DNA of 15,881 nucleotides from JAFAHS01 sp046728175 (GTDB lineage Bacteria; Desulfobacterota; Binatia; Binatales; Binataceae). The first letter of the stretch is position 1. The number at the start of each line of letters is the position of its first letter. The notes under the pieces were generated by a model that worked only from the letters and a program-made list of their open reading frames with translations, did no database searches and had not been told where the DNA came from. Below, piece after piece: positions 7,780 to 15,051 of the stretch. The DNA lies in contig JBKPEA010000088.1 in assembly GCA_046728175.1 (NCBI GenBank), positions 1 to 15,881 of the forward strand, written 5' to 3'. The translations under genes were made by a program, and so were the position numbers.

Positions 7780-8552
7780 AGATCAGTTTTTCCGTAAAGG
7801 GCAAAGTGGCAATCGTGACCGGCGGCTCGAAGGGAATCGGGCGCGCGATCGCCCTCACCTTGGCCGAGCATGGTGCCGATCTCGCGATTGCTGCGCGCGG
7901 TCGCGACGCGCTCGAGAAGACCCGCGCGGAAATCGAAATGACCGGCCAGCGATGCATCGCACTCTCCGCGGACATGGCTGATGAGGAGGAATGGAAGCGG
8001 CTCGTCGATGAAACGATAGCCGCGTTCGGCGGCGTGGACGTCATGATCAACAATGCGGCCACCGCTGCCGCATACGGACCGATCGCAAGAACCGACAGTG
8101 CCTCATGGGACCGTGTAATGAAGGTGAACCTGAAAGCTCCGTTCGTGCTCTCGAGCTTGTGCCGGCCCTCGATGAAATCGCGCGGCGGCGGGTCCGTGAT
8201 TCATATCACCTCCAACGAGGGGCTCCGCCCAAGCTTCGGACTCGGTGTCTATTCGGTGAGTAAGGGCGCGCTGGTCACACTCGCACAGGTATGTGCCAAG
8301 GAATGGGCGCGCGACAAGATCCGCGTCAACTGTATCGCGCCGGGGCTGGTGCGTACCGAGATGGCGGACGGGTTGGTGCAGATGGTCGAGAAGTCGGGAC
8401 GATATCCGAACCCGCTGCATCGCGTTGCCGAACCCGAAGAGATCGCAGGCCTCGCACTCTACCTAGCAAGCGATGCGGGCAGTTACGCGACCGGCCAGAC
8501 GTTTGTAGTGGATGGCGGTGAGCTCGTGCTCGCGCCTACCGATCAGAACTAG
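7776..8552 (+). CDS. Short-chain dehydrogenase/reductase (SDR), classical type
   Basis: This 258-residue NAD(P)-dependent oxidoreductase has all classical SDR marks: TGGSKGIG (15-22) for the cofactor, NNAA (92-95), Asn118 in KVNLKAPF, Ser146 in HITSNEG, Tyr159 and Lys163 in YSVSKGA, IAPGLVRTEM (187-196) and a C-terminal VVDGGE. Arg41 after the second strand and no acidic residue there hint at NADP(H), though this is weak evidence. It probably oxidises an alcohol made by the operon's oxygenases, or reduces a carbonyl. ATG 7776 overlaps the di-iron gene's stop and follows GGAG by nine bases. It is the last gene of the tetR operon; a bulged hairpin at 8568-8600 follows. Confidence 0.93.
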   Translation: MKISFSVKGKVAIVTGGSKGIGRAIALTLAEHGADLAIAARGRDALEKTRAEIEMTGQRCIALSADMADEEEWKRLVDETIAAFGGVDVMINNAATAAAYGPIARTDSASWDRVMKVNLKAPFVLSSLCRPSMKSRGGGSVIHITSNEGLRPSFGLGVYSVSKGALVTLAQVCAKEWARDKIRVNCIAPGLVRTEMADGLVQMVEKSGRYPNPLHRVAEPEEIAGLALYLASDAGSYATGQTFVVDGGELVLAPTDQN

Positions 8553-9012
8553 ACCGGTTTGCCGGAACTGCCTCCTCGGGCTCGTCCTCAAGGAAGGCAG
8601 GCGCGGCATTGGATTTCGAGCTAAAGCACTAGGAGTCAGCAGCGCCGAAAGGCCGATGGGTGCGCTGGGGTCGCGCTTCGTCACGATCTTTCTGCACTCC
8701 TCCACGAGCGAAAGCCGGAGCGCTTCGTCACCGGCGTGACCACCTCGAACTTGGTGATCTAATCGCTCCTCTAGGATATCGGGCCCGTTCCAGCGGCAGG
8801 TCCGACGCGATGACTCGCATGGCGTACAGCTCTTATCAGATGATTGGAGACGATCCGCTCTTGGCGATCCCCCGCTGGATTTCTGCGACAGCTGGAAGAG
8901 CGCTACAGGGTTCTGTCATTCGAATTGACCTCGGGCGAGCCGACACTGACTTATGGTCCGTCATTTCCAATTCCCGACTCACGAACCCCTCCGCACAGCT
9001 TCGCCTTTGATT
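8553..9012. other. Non-coding or degraded gap between converging genes
   Basis: About 460 bases separate the SDR stop from the VOC stop. I see no intact gene. A minus-strand reading around 8600-8735 gives a plausible helix-like stretch (ALRLSLVEECRKIV) and a plus-strand reading around 8895-8990 gives FLRQLEERYRVLSFEL, but neither has a proper start, full length or recognisable family. Both could be remnants. The inverted repeat GTCAC-N4-GTGAC lies at 8727-8740. Confidence 0.4.
8568..8600 (+). terminator. Weak hairpin after the SDR gene
   Basis: CTGCCTCCT pairs with AGGAAGGCAG with one bulged base around a roughly 14-base loop. There is no T-run after it, so it could only be a Rho-dependent or bidirectional end signal between the converging SDR and VOC genes. 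It may be chance. Confidence 0.25.
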
Positions 9013-9486
9013 TCAGCCGTTCGCGGCGTGCTTCATCGCGTCGAGGTCGAGCTTCGACATCTTTAGCATCGCCTCCATCGCTCGCTTTGCGCGGGCGGGA
9101 TCCTCGTCAGCAAGCACCTCGCCCAGCCCAGCGGGCACCACCTGCCAGGAGAGGCCGTACTTGTCCTTCAGCCAACCGCACCGTCCCGGCCGGCCGTCCT
9201 TGGTGAGCTTGCTCCAGTAGTAGTCAACGTCTTGCGAGGTCTCGCAGTTGATCACAAACGAGATCGACTCGTTGAACTTGTACTGCGGCCCACCGTTGAG
9301 CGCCACGAATGGCTGCCTGTTCAGCTCGAACGTCACGGTCATCACCTCGCCCTTCCTGTTGGACGGGTTGTCCGCTGCCGCGCGAGTGACTGCGGTGATC
9401 TTCGATTCTTTGAACACCGAGCAATAGAAGTTCGCTGCTTCCTCGGCCTGCTTGTCGAACCACAAGAACGGATTGATGGTCGTCAT
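9013..9486 (-). CDS. VOC family protein, PhnB/3-demethylubiquinone methyltransferase-like
   Basis: This 157-residue protein opens with INPFLWFDKQAEEAANFYCSVF, the characteristic start of PhnB-like vicinal-oxygen-chelate proteins, and contains FVALNGGPQYKFNESISFVI and the DYYWSKLT-x-DG-x-x-x-x-CGWL-x-DKYGLSWQVVP block that is near-invariant in the group. These proteins are often annotated as glyoxalase/bleomycin-resistance-like; most have no proven reaction. ATG at 9486 (reading left) has AGGAGG five bases upstream and overlaps the SRPBCC stop as ATGA (9483-9486). It is the third gene of an arsR-SRPBCC-VOC operon. Confidence 0.93.
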   Translation of the reverse strand: MTTINPFLWFDKQAEEAANFYCSVFKESKITAVTRAAADNPSNRKGEVMTVTFELNRQPFVALNGGPQYKFNESISFVINCETSQDVDYYWSKLTKDGRPGRCGWLKDKYGLSWQVVPAGLGEVLADEDPARAKRAMEAMLKMSKLDLDAMKHAANG

Positions 9487-9965
9487 GACTGCCTCCTGTT
9501 GGTGATGAGCCTGTCCAGCTTCGAGAGCTGCATTTCCCAGCCCATGCGCTGCCGATCGGTCCACATCTGATCATGCATCCGGTTAACAGTGACCGTGACC
9601 TTCACCTCGGGACCCGCCGCGCGCAGCTCGACTCGCGCGCTGGTCGGGTATGGCGTCACTCCGGGAATGAAGTCGGCCTCCGAGGTCCAGCCTAGCGCGG
9701 TCTTCGGAGTCACCTCGGTGAAGGTGTTGCGATGTTCGGTGCGCACCTTCATTCCCGATTGCTTTATCACCTCCACCATTTCGGGTGCGTCGGCGATCAT
9801 CGCCCAGTCGAGGTGGCCGCCTTTGCGGAACTCGAGCCCGGTCACCTCGACCCGAAAGCCCTCGGGTCCCCACCAGGCTTCGATGCCTTCCTTGGTGGTC
9901 ATCAGCTCCCAGACCTCGTCGAGCGTTGCCCGGTAGCTGCGTTCGATGGTGATCTCGTTCTTCAT
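9483..9965 (-). CDS. SRPBCC/AHSA1 (START-like) domain protein
   Basis: This 160-residue protein begins ITIERSYRATLDEVWELMTT-x-EGIEAWWGPEGF, the classic opening of AHSA1-type SRPBCC proteins with its WWGP turn, and continues with GG-x-x-x-WAMI, TEVTPKTALGWT and a C-terminal amphipathic helix ending MQLSKLDRLI. The fold is a helix-grip that holds a hydrophobic ligand; no enzyme activity is implied. ATG 9965 overlaps the arsR stop (ATGA at 9962-9965), and its own stop overlaps the VOC start, so the three genes are translationally coupled. ArsR plus AHSA1-type pairs are common in bacteria, where the regulator usually controls its neighbour. Confidence 0.93.
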   Translation of the reverse strand: MKNEITIERSYRATLDEVWELMTTKEGIEAWWGPEGFRVEVTGLEFRKGGHLDWAMIADAPEMVEVIKQSGMKVRTEHRNTFTEVTPKTALGWTSEADFIPGVTPYPTSARVELRAAGPEVKVTVTVNRMHDQMWTDRQRMGWEMQLSKLDRLITNRRQS

Positions 9966-10288
9966 CGCTGACCTTTCTTCGCCTGGCGGCGTGCTAGCTC
10001 GGCGCCCAGCCGGTCGAGGCGTGACTCCCAGAGCTGTCGATAACGGGAGAGCCACTCGTCCAGCTCCTGAAACCGGTCCGGGCGTAGTGAGTACAGCCGT
10101 TGCTGGCCGTTGGGCCGCATCTGCACGAAACCGCTGTCGGTTAGGATGCGCAGGTGACGGGAGACGCCAGACTGGTGGATGTCGACCTGGGCGACCAGGT
10201 CGTTTACCGGCTGCTCGCCGCGGAGCAGGAGCTCCACAAGCTGCAACCGGGTCGCATCGGCCAAGGCGGCTAGAGTGGATGATTGCAC
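9962..10288 (-). CDS. ArsR family winged-helix regulator
   Basis: From GTG at 10288 this is a 108-residue protein: LAALADATRLQLVELLLRGEQPVNDLV (6-32), the recognition region VDIHQSGVSRHLRILTDSGFV (35-55) and the wing RPNGQQRLYSLRP (58-70). There are no Cys residues, so it is not an ELCVC-type metal sensor; it resembles the SdpR/AHSA1-linked subgroup. The GTG start is chosen because homology begins just after it and the promoter/operator lies immediately upstream. A longer in-frame reading runs to 10564 but its extension has no family character. The predicted -10 ends seven bases before GTG, so translation may start on a leaderless message. It heads the SRPBCC-VOC operon and probably represses it. 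Confidence 0.87.
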   Translation of the reverse strand: MQSSTLAALADATRLQLVELLLRGEQPVNDLVAQVDIHQSGVSRHLRILTDSGFVQMRPNGQQRLYSLRPDRFQELDEWLSRYRQLWESRLDRLGAELARRQAKKGQR

Positions 10289-10324
10289 ATATGTGTATAT
10301 ACATATTAGCGCATTTAAAGGCAA
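10289..10324 (-). promoter_or_regulatory. arsR promoter with AT-rich inverted-repeat operator
   Basis: On the minus strand TTGCCT (10324-10319) and TATATA (10301-10296) are 17 bases apart. The -10 is embedded in an 18-base AT-rich element whose arms ATATGT and ACATAT (10289-10294 and 10301-10306) are inverted repeats. It abuts the GTG start of arsR. This fits an autoregulated ArsR promoter; the hexamers are only partial matches, so the exact start is uncertain. Confidence 0.6.
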
Positions 10325-10548
10325 GTCGAAAAAATACACCCCTTGCCCGCCGCTTCCCAGAGCCGAGTCGGCCCTGAAATCCGAGACCATAATTGAGTGG
10401 GCAATATGTCCGGGACGGTTTTTCTCCCACCAGAAAAAAAGCACCTGATAAGCTGAGTTCGAAATCGGAGACCCCTGAGGGAAACGAGAATGCGATGGTA
10501 GCAAGCGCTGACGAGCGATTTGCAGGTAACGGGCGAGCGACAACAACG

Positions 10549-10992
10549 ATGAAGAAAGCGACAACGGCCATGAAGGAGAGGAAGAGCGGCTCGAAGGAAG
10601 GAAAAGGGGGAGACTCTGCCTCTCAGCTGATAGATGCGAGAATCAAGGAGTTAGGTGATTGGCGGGGCGAGACGCTGGCTCGGGTCCGAATTCTCATCAA
10701 ACAGGCCGACCCCGAGGTGGTCGAGGAGTGGAAGTGGAGAGGGGTGCCGGTGTGGTCTCACGCTGGAATGATCTGCACCGGCGAGACGTACAAGAATGTC
10801 GTGAAGATGACCTTTGCCAAGGGTGCCTCGTTGGAGGACCCTTCAGGCCTCTTCAACTCCAGTCTCGAAGGCAACACCAGGCGTGCCATCGATTTCCACG
10901 AGGGCGACAAGATTAATGAAAAGGCGTTGAAGGGGCTCATCCGCGCCGCGGTGGCACTGAACACGTGTCAGCCGCCCACCGACCGGGGATGA
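10549..10992 (+). CDS. DUF1801 family protein
   Basis: The 147-residue protein has a Lys-rich N-terminus and then the recognisable DUF1801 body: ASQLIDARIKELGDWRGETLA, EVVEEWKWRGVPVWSHAGMICTGE, KMTFAKGASLEDPSGLFNSSLE and RAIDFHEGDKINEKALKGLIRAAVAL. The family is uncharacterised and related to a small YdhG-type fold. ATG 10549 gives the usual short Lys-rich lead; ATG 10495, preceded by GAGGGA twelve bases away, is an alternative adding 18 residues without family likeness. It reads divergently from arsR across about 260 bases, and DUF1801, AHSA1 and VOC proteins often occur together, so a functional link is plausible but unproven. Confidence 0.9.
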   Translation: MKKATTAMKERKSGSKEGKGGDSASQLIDARIKELGDWRGETLARVRILIKQADPEVVEEWKWRGVPVWSHAGMICTGETYKNVVKMTFAKGASLEDPSGLFNSSLEGNTRRAIDFHEGDKINEKALKGLIRAAVALNTCQPPTDRG

Positions 10993-11041
10993 CAGCATAG
11001 ATAACCGAGGATCTGAGGCGGACTGGGATGAGCCCAGGGGC

Positions 11042-11149
11042 GGGGCGCCCACGACGAGCACCCAGCGATCGATCACACCGGTGCTGCGCAACGCCTTCGA
11101 GGCGATCCTTCCAGTATTCGATCGTGCAGTCGCGTCGAAAGCTGCATAG
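11042..11149 (+). pseudogene. Detached C-terminal tail of a second DUF748-like gene
   Basis: One frame gives GAPTTSTQRSITPVLRNAF followed by EAILPVFDRAVASKAA and TAG at 11147-11149. This mirrors the end of the DUF748 pseudogene at 12455-14037 (SPNVDMWQALGQVLRNVF, then IQAILSGFDRAAAS). GGTGCTGCGCAACG is identical at 11080-11093 and 13935-13948. No start or upstream DUF748 sequence remains; the DUF1801 gene ends 49 bases before it. It is therefore a stump left by deletion or rearrangement. Confidence 0.72.
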
Positions 11150-11629
11150 AGCGTTAGAGCTGTGGAGCACACTAGTTCTGACTTCATCTGGGAACGGCGG
11201 TAATAAGAATGAAGCGCCTAAGAACCACTGAAAGGAGATCTTTGCTCCAAAGAATTTCTAACCCATAGATATGCGAGTGTCGGTATTTTTTACATTTTGC
11301 TGAATCGCTAGTCGAAGGCAAAAGAACACCAAATCAACCATGACGACGAGAAACGAAGTACGGTAGGAAGCTCATCCCGCTCCGTTTCAAGAACATCGTG
11401 CCAGCCGACTTTTAGCTTGGCTCCTAACCTCACAGACCGTTACTCACAACCAAAACCCTGAAGTGGGCCTGTTTATAGGCTGTTCTATACGACTATCGAG
11501 ACCTTTCAGGTCGGAGTCTCGTCGGTTTTGGGGGACCTTTAATGAGCCGAACAAAGATCGGTTACCTGGAAGGCGGCATGGCCTATGACGGGATCTGAAG
11601 CAACGGTCATTAGAGGAGAATCTCAAATC
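11150..11629. other. Low-GC stretch with no recognisable gene
   Basis: About 480 bases that look visibly poorer in GC than the operons to the left and rich in stop codons. I see no gene. A short perfect hairpin, GACCT-TTC-AGGTC, lies at 11500-11512 within a GAGAC...GTCTC pair (11498-11520). The lipoprotein gene's Shine-Dalgarno AGGAGA is at 11614-11619. A promoter for that gene should lie here but none stands out. Confidence 0.4.
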
Positions 11630-11861
11630 ATGAAAACAGCACAATATTTAGTCGCCAGCTTAGTTGGCGGCTCGTTGCTCTGTTTAACTGGCTGTTTCTC
11701 GTACAAAAAAACCGAGTCTGTCGAGCCTCTTCCCTCAACGACTGTTGTGCAGCCAGTTACCTCCGGGCGAGACCAGCGAATCCTCATCAACCACTACGAC
11801 CACAACAACTGGCTCCAACGGCGTCGAAAAGCAACACAGTACCACGAGCCCTGGTTATTGA
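11630..11861 (+). pseudogene. Small lipoprotein gene with a central frameshift
   Basis: ATG 11630 with upstream AGGAGA opens a clear lipoprotein signal: MKTAQYLVASLVGG, a hydrophobic core and lipobox LTGC with Cys at residue 22. After KTESVEPLPSTTVVQPV the open frame changes character. In the +1 frame the sequence reads SESSSTTTTTTTGSNGVEKQ, then HSTTSPGY and TGA (11859-11861), a Thr/Ser-rich tail typical of such small lipoproteins. The unshifted frame instead runs to 11908 with an atypical Arg/Trp-rich end. I infer a one-base frame change between about 11755 and 11775. The mature product would be a short, extended, lipid-anchored peptide of unknown role. It sits upstream of a DUF3309-like remnant and csbD. 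Confidence 0.65.
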
Positions 11862-11934
11862 TCGTCCATACGCAACCGACAAGAGCATCGATCTGGCTTG
11901 ATACTTAGGCGGCACAGGCGAACCCTAGTCAACG

Positions 11935-12085
11935 ACGATTCGAGCAGTACTATTCACGACTATCATTCTGCTCTTCATCGGTTGGTTGCCGGCCTCGCTG
12001 TACAGCACCGGGCGGATTACTACCCGAGCAGTGGAACACAATGCTGATGGTGCTTCTGATGCTCGCTGTTTGGGGCGTCATCTGA
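11935..12085 (+). pseudogene. Degraded small membrane protein, DUF3309-like
   Basis: Three short stretches in three frames together resemble a DUF3309-type mini membrane protein of about 50 residues: TIILLFIGWLPASLYS from about 11956, then DYYPSSG around 12012-12035, then MLMVLLMLAVWGVI with TGA at 12083-12085. The usual family pattern is a hydrophobic helix, a LP-x-W-x-YS turn, GYYPSGG and a second hydrophobic helix. No start codon with a ribosome site is clear. The match is by eye over short pieces, so the family name is tentative. Confidence 0.5.
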
Positions 12086-12226
12086 ATCAGAAACGAGATT
12101 CAGTCGAGTCTCCAAGCGAATGTTTTCCGCAAGTAGGAGTGGGTCGGGTTCGAGCTGACCAGTAGTCCGCGGTGTGCTCGTATTTTTGGAAAAAGACGTA
12201 AGACGTAGGAAAAGAGGAGAGTTGAA

Positions 12227-12418
12227 ATGAACAAGAATCAGATTAAAGGCGATTGGAACCAGCTCAAGGGTGAGATCAAGAAACGCTGGGGTAAACTGAC
12301 GGACGACGATCTTACGGAGGCCAAGGGTGATATGCAGAAGCTCGCCGGAAAGATTCAGAGGAAAACTGGTGACGATCAACAAGCGATCGAACGATGGCTG
12401 CGTGATCACTCCGCATGA
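12227..12418 (+). CDS. csbD: CsbD family stress protein
   Basis: This complete 63-residue CsbD protein covers the domain end to end: MNKNQIKGDWNQLKGEIKKR, WGKLTDDDL, EAKGDMQKLAGKIQ, GDDQQ and WLRDHSA. CsbD-like proteins are small, hydrophilic, soluble and highly charged; they are induced by general stress in several bacteria but have no known biochemical activity. ATG 12227 follows GAGGAGA. It is the only intact gene in a run of broken ones between 11000 and 14550, which suggests it is still under selection or was spared by its small size. The symbol is a family name. Confidence 0.95.
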   Translation: MNKNQIKGDWNQLKGEIKKRWGKLTDDDLTEAKGDMQKLAGKIQRKTGDDQQAIERWLRDHSA

Positions 12419-12454
12419 TGGTGGTTGCCCGTGAGTTCTGAATTTCCACTCTAA

Positions 12455-14037
12455 GCCTATCGAAGGCATCGTGTCCTCTTCTGGATAGTTGCGTTCGTCG
12501 GATGCTGATCATCGGGTTATTCATCGCGTCGTTCTTCTTCGACAAGATCGTCGGTTGCTCGAACTCAGGCCGCGATGAACGAGGAACTCGCCGACTACCA
12601 CGTCGCGCTCGAGCACGCGCATTCTGCAGCTGGTCGCTGGAATTCTCACCCTGAAGGGACTCAGGGTCATCCAGCGGGCGCATCCACATCCACCAGTCGC
12701 GGACATCGCGATGTTGCGGTTTCACATCCAGGTGAAAGAGCTTTTGTCGCGGCGGATCGTGGCTGACATGCTCCTTCATCGACCTAAGATCCATATCGAT
12801 CACACACAATTTGTGTCGGAGAAGAACAGCAAAGTTCCACTGCGGCAGAAAGGTTGGCAGCAAGCGCTTAAGGCAGCTTATCCATTTAAGATCAACTGCA
12901 CACCATCGATAATGACGATGTCGTCTATATCCATGACGCGGTGAACCCGCCGCTGCATCTAGCGGGTCTCAACTTCACCGCCGATAACATCCGTAACATC
13001 CACGCATCCGACAACGACTACCCGTCCCGCTTTCACGCCACCGTGGTGATATTTGATACAGGGCACACGACATTCGACGGCCACGCGAACTTCCTCGAAG
13101 AACCATTTCCCGGCGTACGCGACAACCATTACATGATCACCAATGTGCCGCTCAGTGCGTTCGATCCAGAGATTCGCCAGATCAATATCACCGTGCATGG
13201 GGGACGTCTCGCCAGCGATGGTCTGCTCGAATATTCGCCCAAGGTGACCAGGGTCGAAGTCAATAATGCGACCATCGCGGACGTCGGGGTCGGTTACACT
13301 CACTCGCCCGCGACGCAGCAGCAGGAAGCGCAGCGCATCAAGGAGGCCGGCCAGCAGATCGAAAGGCAGAACAACCGCGCCGCGGTAGATATCATCGTGC
13401 GCGACTTCGAACTAAAGCAATTCTCGTACACCGATGAGACCGCTAATCCGAACTATAGAATCTGGATCAAAGACACCGATCTGACGCTCAGAAACTTGTC
13501 GAATCACCAACAGCAGGGGCGCGCGGACGTATCACTTCGCGGCAAGTCATGGGCAGCGGCGATAGCGCGGTATCGGGGAGCTTCCTGGCAAGTCGGGGAT
13601 GGACCCGCATTCGACCTCAAGATCGCGGTCGTGAACACCGATTTGCCATCGCTGAACGATTTCCTCCGATCGTTCAGAAGGTTTGACGTCGCGGCAGGCA
13701 AGCTTGCGGTTAAGGACGGCACGATCGACGGCTACGTGAAGCCGATGTTTGCGGACCTCGAGGTCTACAATTACCAGAAGGACAAGAACACACCGATCCT
13801 CCACCAGGCGAAGGAACTATTGGCGGCGCGTCGCACCTGCTCAAAAGTCGTCGTACCAATCTGGTCGCGAGCGATATTGACCTCAAGGGGAGCCTGACGA
13901 GTCCCAACGTTGACATGTGGCAAGCGCTCGGTCAGGTGCTGCGCAACGTGTTCATCCAAGCGATTCTATCCGGATTCGATCGCGCGGCTGCGTCCAACGC
14001 CCGCTCCGGCAACGCCGCACAGGCTCACGGACGCTAG
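12455..14037 (+). pseudogene. Frameshifted DUF748 (AsmA-like) envelope protein gene
   Basis: Joined frames give a protein of about 520 residues: an N-terminal membrane anchor (HRVLFWIVAFVG / MLIIGLFIASFFFDKIV), MNEELADYHVALEHAH, LQLVAGILTLKGLRVIQRAH, FHIQVKELLSRRIVADMLL, RPKIHIDHTQFVSEKNSKVP, then the long open part from about 12907 (HLAGLNFTADNIRNIH, YSPKVTRVEVNNATI, DTDLTLRNLSNHQQQGRADV) and the DUF748 hallmark DGTIDGYVKPMFADLEVYN. It ends SLTSPNVDMWQALGQVLRNV and TAG 14035-14037. Frame changes occur near 12500, 12560, 12625, 12903 and 13818. A compensating pair brackets about 13543-13600. DUF748/AsmA-like proteins are large inner-membrane-anchored periplasmic proteins linked to lipid or envelope homeostasis. 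A paralogous stump lies at 11042-11149. Confidence 0.88.
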
Positions 14038-14212
14038 TCGCGCGTGGTCCGGTTATTTCGTGTTCGGCCAACCATCGGGAGATGGCAGAGTCAGCACTCA
14101 GCGCGCGAAGCGTAGACAGTGTACGGACAGGTCGGTCTCCAACCCGCTATGCCTATTCAATGAGCGAACGACTTGGGGCGTTCCTGCTAAAGAAGTTGGT
14201 CAAAATGTTTGA

Positions 14213-14552
14213 CTAGCGCAAGAGAGTTTGCGGTGCTACCGGCCTGTACATGAAAGCGACGGCGCCCACCTCCTTGGCTTTTGGCGCAACGTCGCGACAA
14301 CCGGAGATTATAACGACCGGAACCTCGGCGAGAAGCGGGTTCTTTAGCTCGCTCGGCGAGAAAGCCCCATCCATCGAAGTACCTGCATCTTAAGGTCCAA
14401 AAAAAATTAACGCCGGAGGATCATCTGACTCGGCAAGCAACCGAAGTGCTTCGCTGCCATTCGTGGCGCACCGCACCCCATGACGCCCTACGAGAGAGGA
14501 GTTCCGCAAGAGCCTCGCATGAGTCACGATCATCATCGACGAGCAAAACCAT
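14213..14552 (-). pseudogene. Broken response-regulator receiver domain
   Basis: Reading left from ATG 14552, MVLLVDDDRDSCEALAELLS gives the receiver acidic pocket. The frame then fails; other frames supply CATNGSEALRLLAESDDPPA, LDLKM (the phospho-acceptor Asp, near a run of eight A/T pairs at 14400-14407) and LKNPLLAEVPVVIISGCRDV followed by APKAKEVGAVAFMYRP, to TAG at 14213-14215. The order matches a stand-alone CheY-like domain of about 115 residues. The usual Lys of the final K-P is Arg. The frame changes lie near 14480-14500 and 14385-14405. It cannot make a normal receiver and is probably a decayed single-domain response regulator. Confidence 0.8.
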
Positions 14553-14811
14553 CAAGCGGCTCTCTTGGTCGAATTTTGCCCCACACTTTTCCTGGTGCAG
14601 AATTTATACCATCGCCAATCAGCAGAAATCACGCGCTTTAGTCAGAAATCGCAAGCTTATTAGCGGCTCACGAACACCAGTTGAAACGATTTTTTCACAG
14701 AACAGATAGAGATGATTTTCAATAAGAAGACAATCGACTCTGCATCGTGAGTACATAGTTAATCGATGCTCACTACGAGCCCACTCTTATTCGCCCGAGG
14801 GGCCTATCAAC

Positions 14812-15051
14812 GTGCCCGCCAACAGAGACATTCTTGGAGGAAATTCTCAGCTCGGAGGTGCAGCGAACGAATCGTTCTCAACCACTTCTGGGCAGTTTCC
14901 GGCACGGCACGCCGGAGCCGCTTTTTCGGCCACGCCCGCTCCTATCTTGTACGCCGTTACAAATGCAGGGGCACCAAGCGAAACACAGTTTAAGCTAGGC
15001 GCCAAGCCGCCAGAGTTGCCAGCCCATGGTCTGGCCGCAAGTCAGGCTTGA
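14812..15051 (+). CDS. Possible small hypothetical protein
   Basis: GTG 14812 has GAGGGG (14797-14802) nine bases upstream and opens 79 residues rich in Ala, Gly, Ser and Pro, beginning VPANRDILGGNSQLGGAANE. No family is recognised and no motif, signal peptide or membrane segment is seen. Its 3' end overlaps the convergent discoidin-like gene by 62 bases, which counts against it. It may be a chance open frame. Confidence 0.22.
   Translation: MPANRDILGGNSQLGGAANESFSTTSGQFPARHAGAAFSATPAPILYAVTNAGAPSETQFKLGAKPPELPAHGLAASQA

Noticed and set aside
8727..8740. Inverted repeat GTCAC-CGGC-GTGAC
   Set aside because: Lies far from any start codon between converging genes and has no promoter near it; likely chance.
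13910..14212. Plus-strand open frame overlapping the end of the DUF748 pseudogene
   Set aside because: The DUF748 C-terminal pattern is read in a different frame here, so this frame is a shadow.
14082..14216. Short plus-strand frame starting MAESALSARS and ending in a Lys-rich amphipathic stretch
   Set aside because: 44 residues, no family likeness and it runs straight into the end of the receiver pseudogene; too little to call a gene.
14741..14774. Interleaved complementary words CATCG, GTGAG, CGATG and CTCAC that could form a small pseudoknot
   Set aside because: The stems are only five bases and no gene or start lies suitably downstream; chance is enough to explain it.
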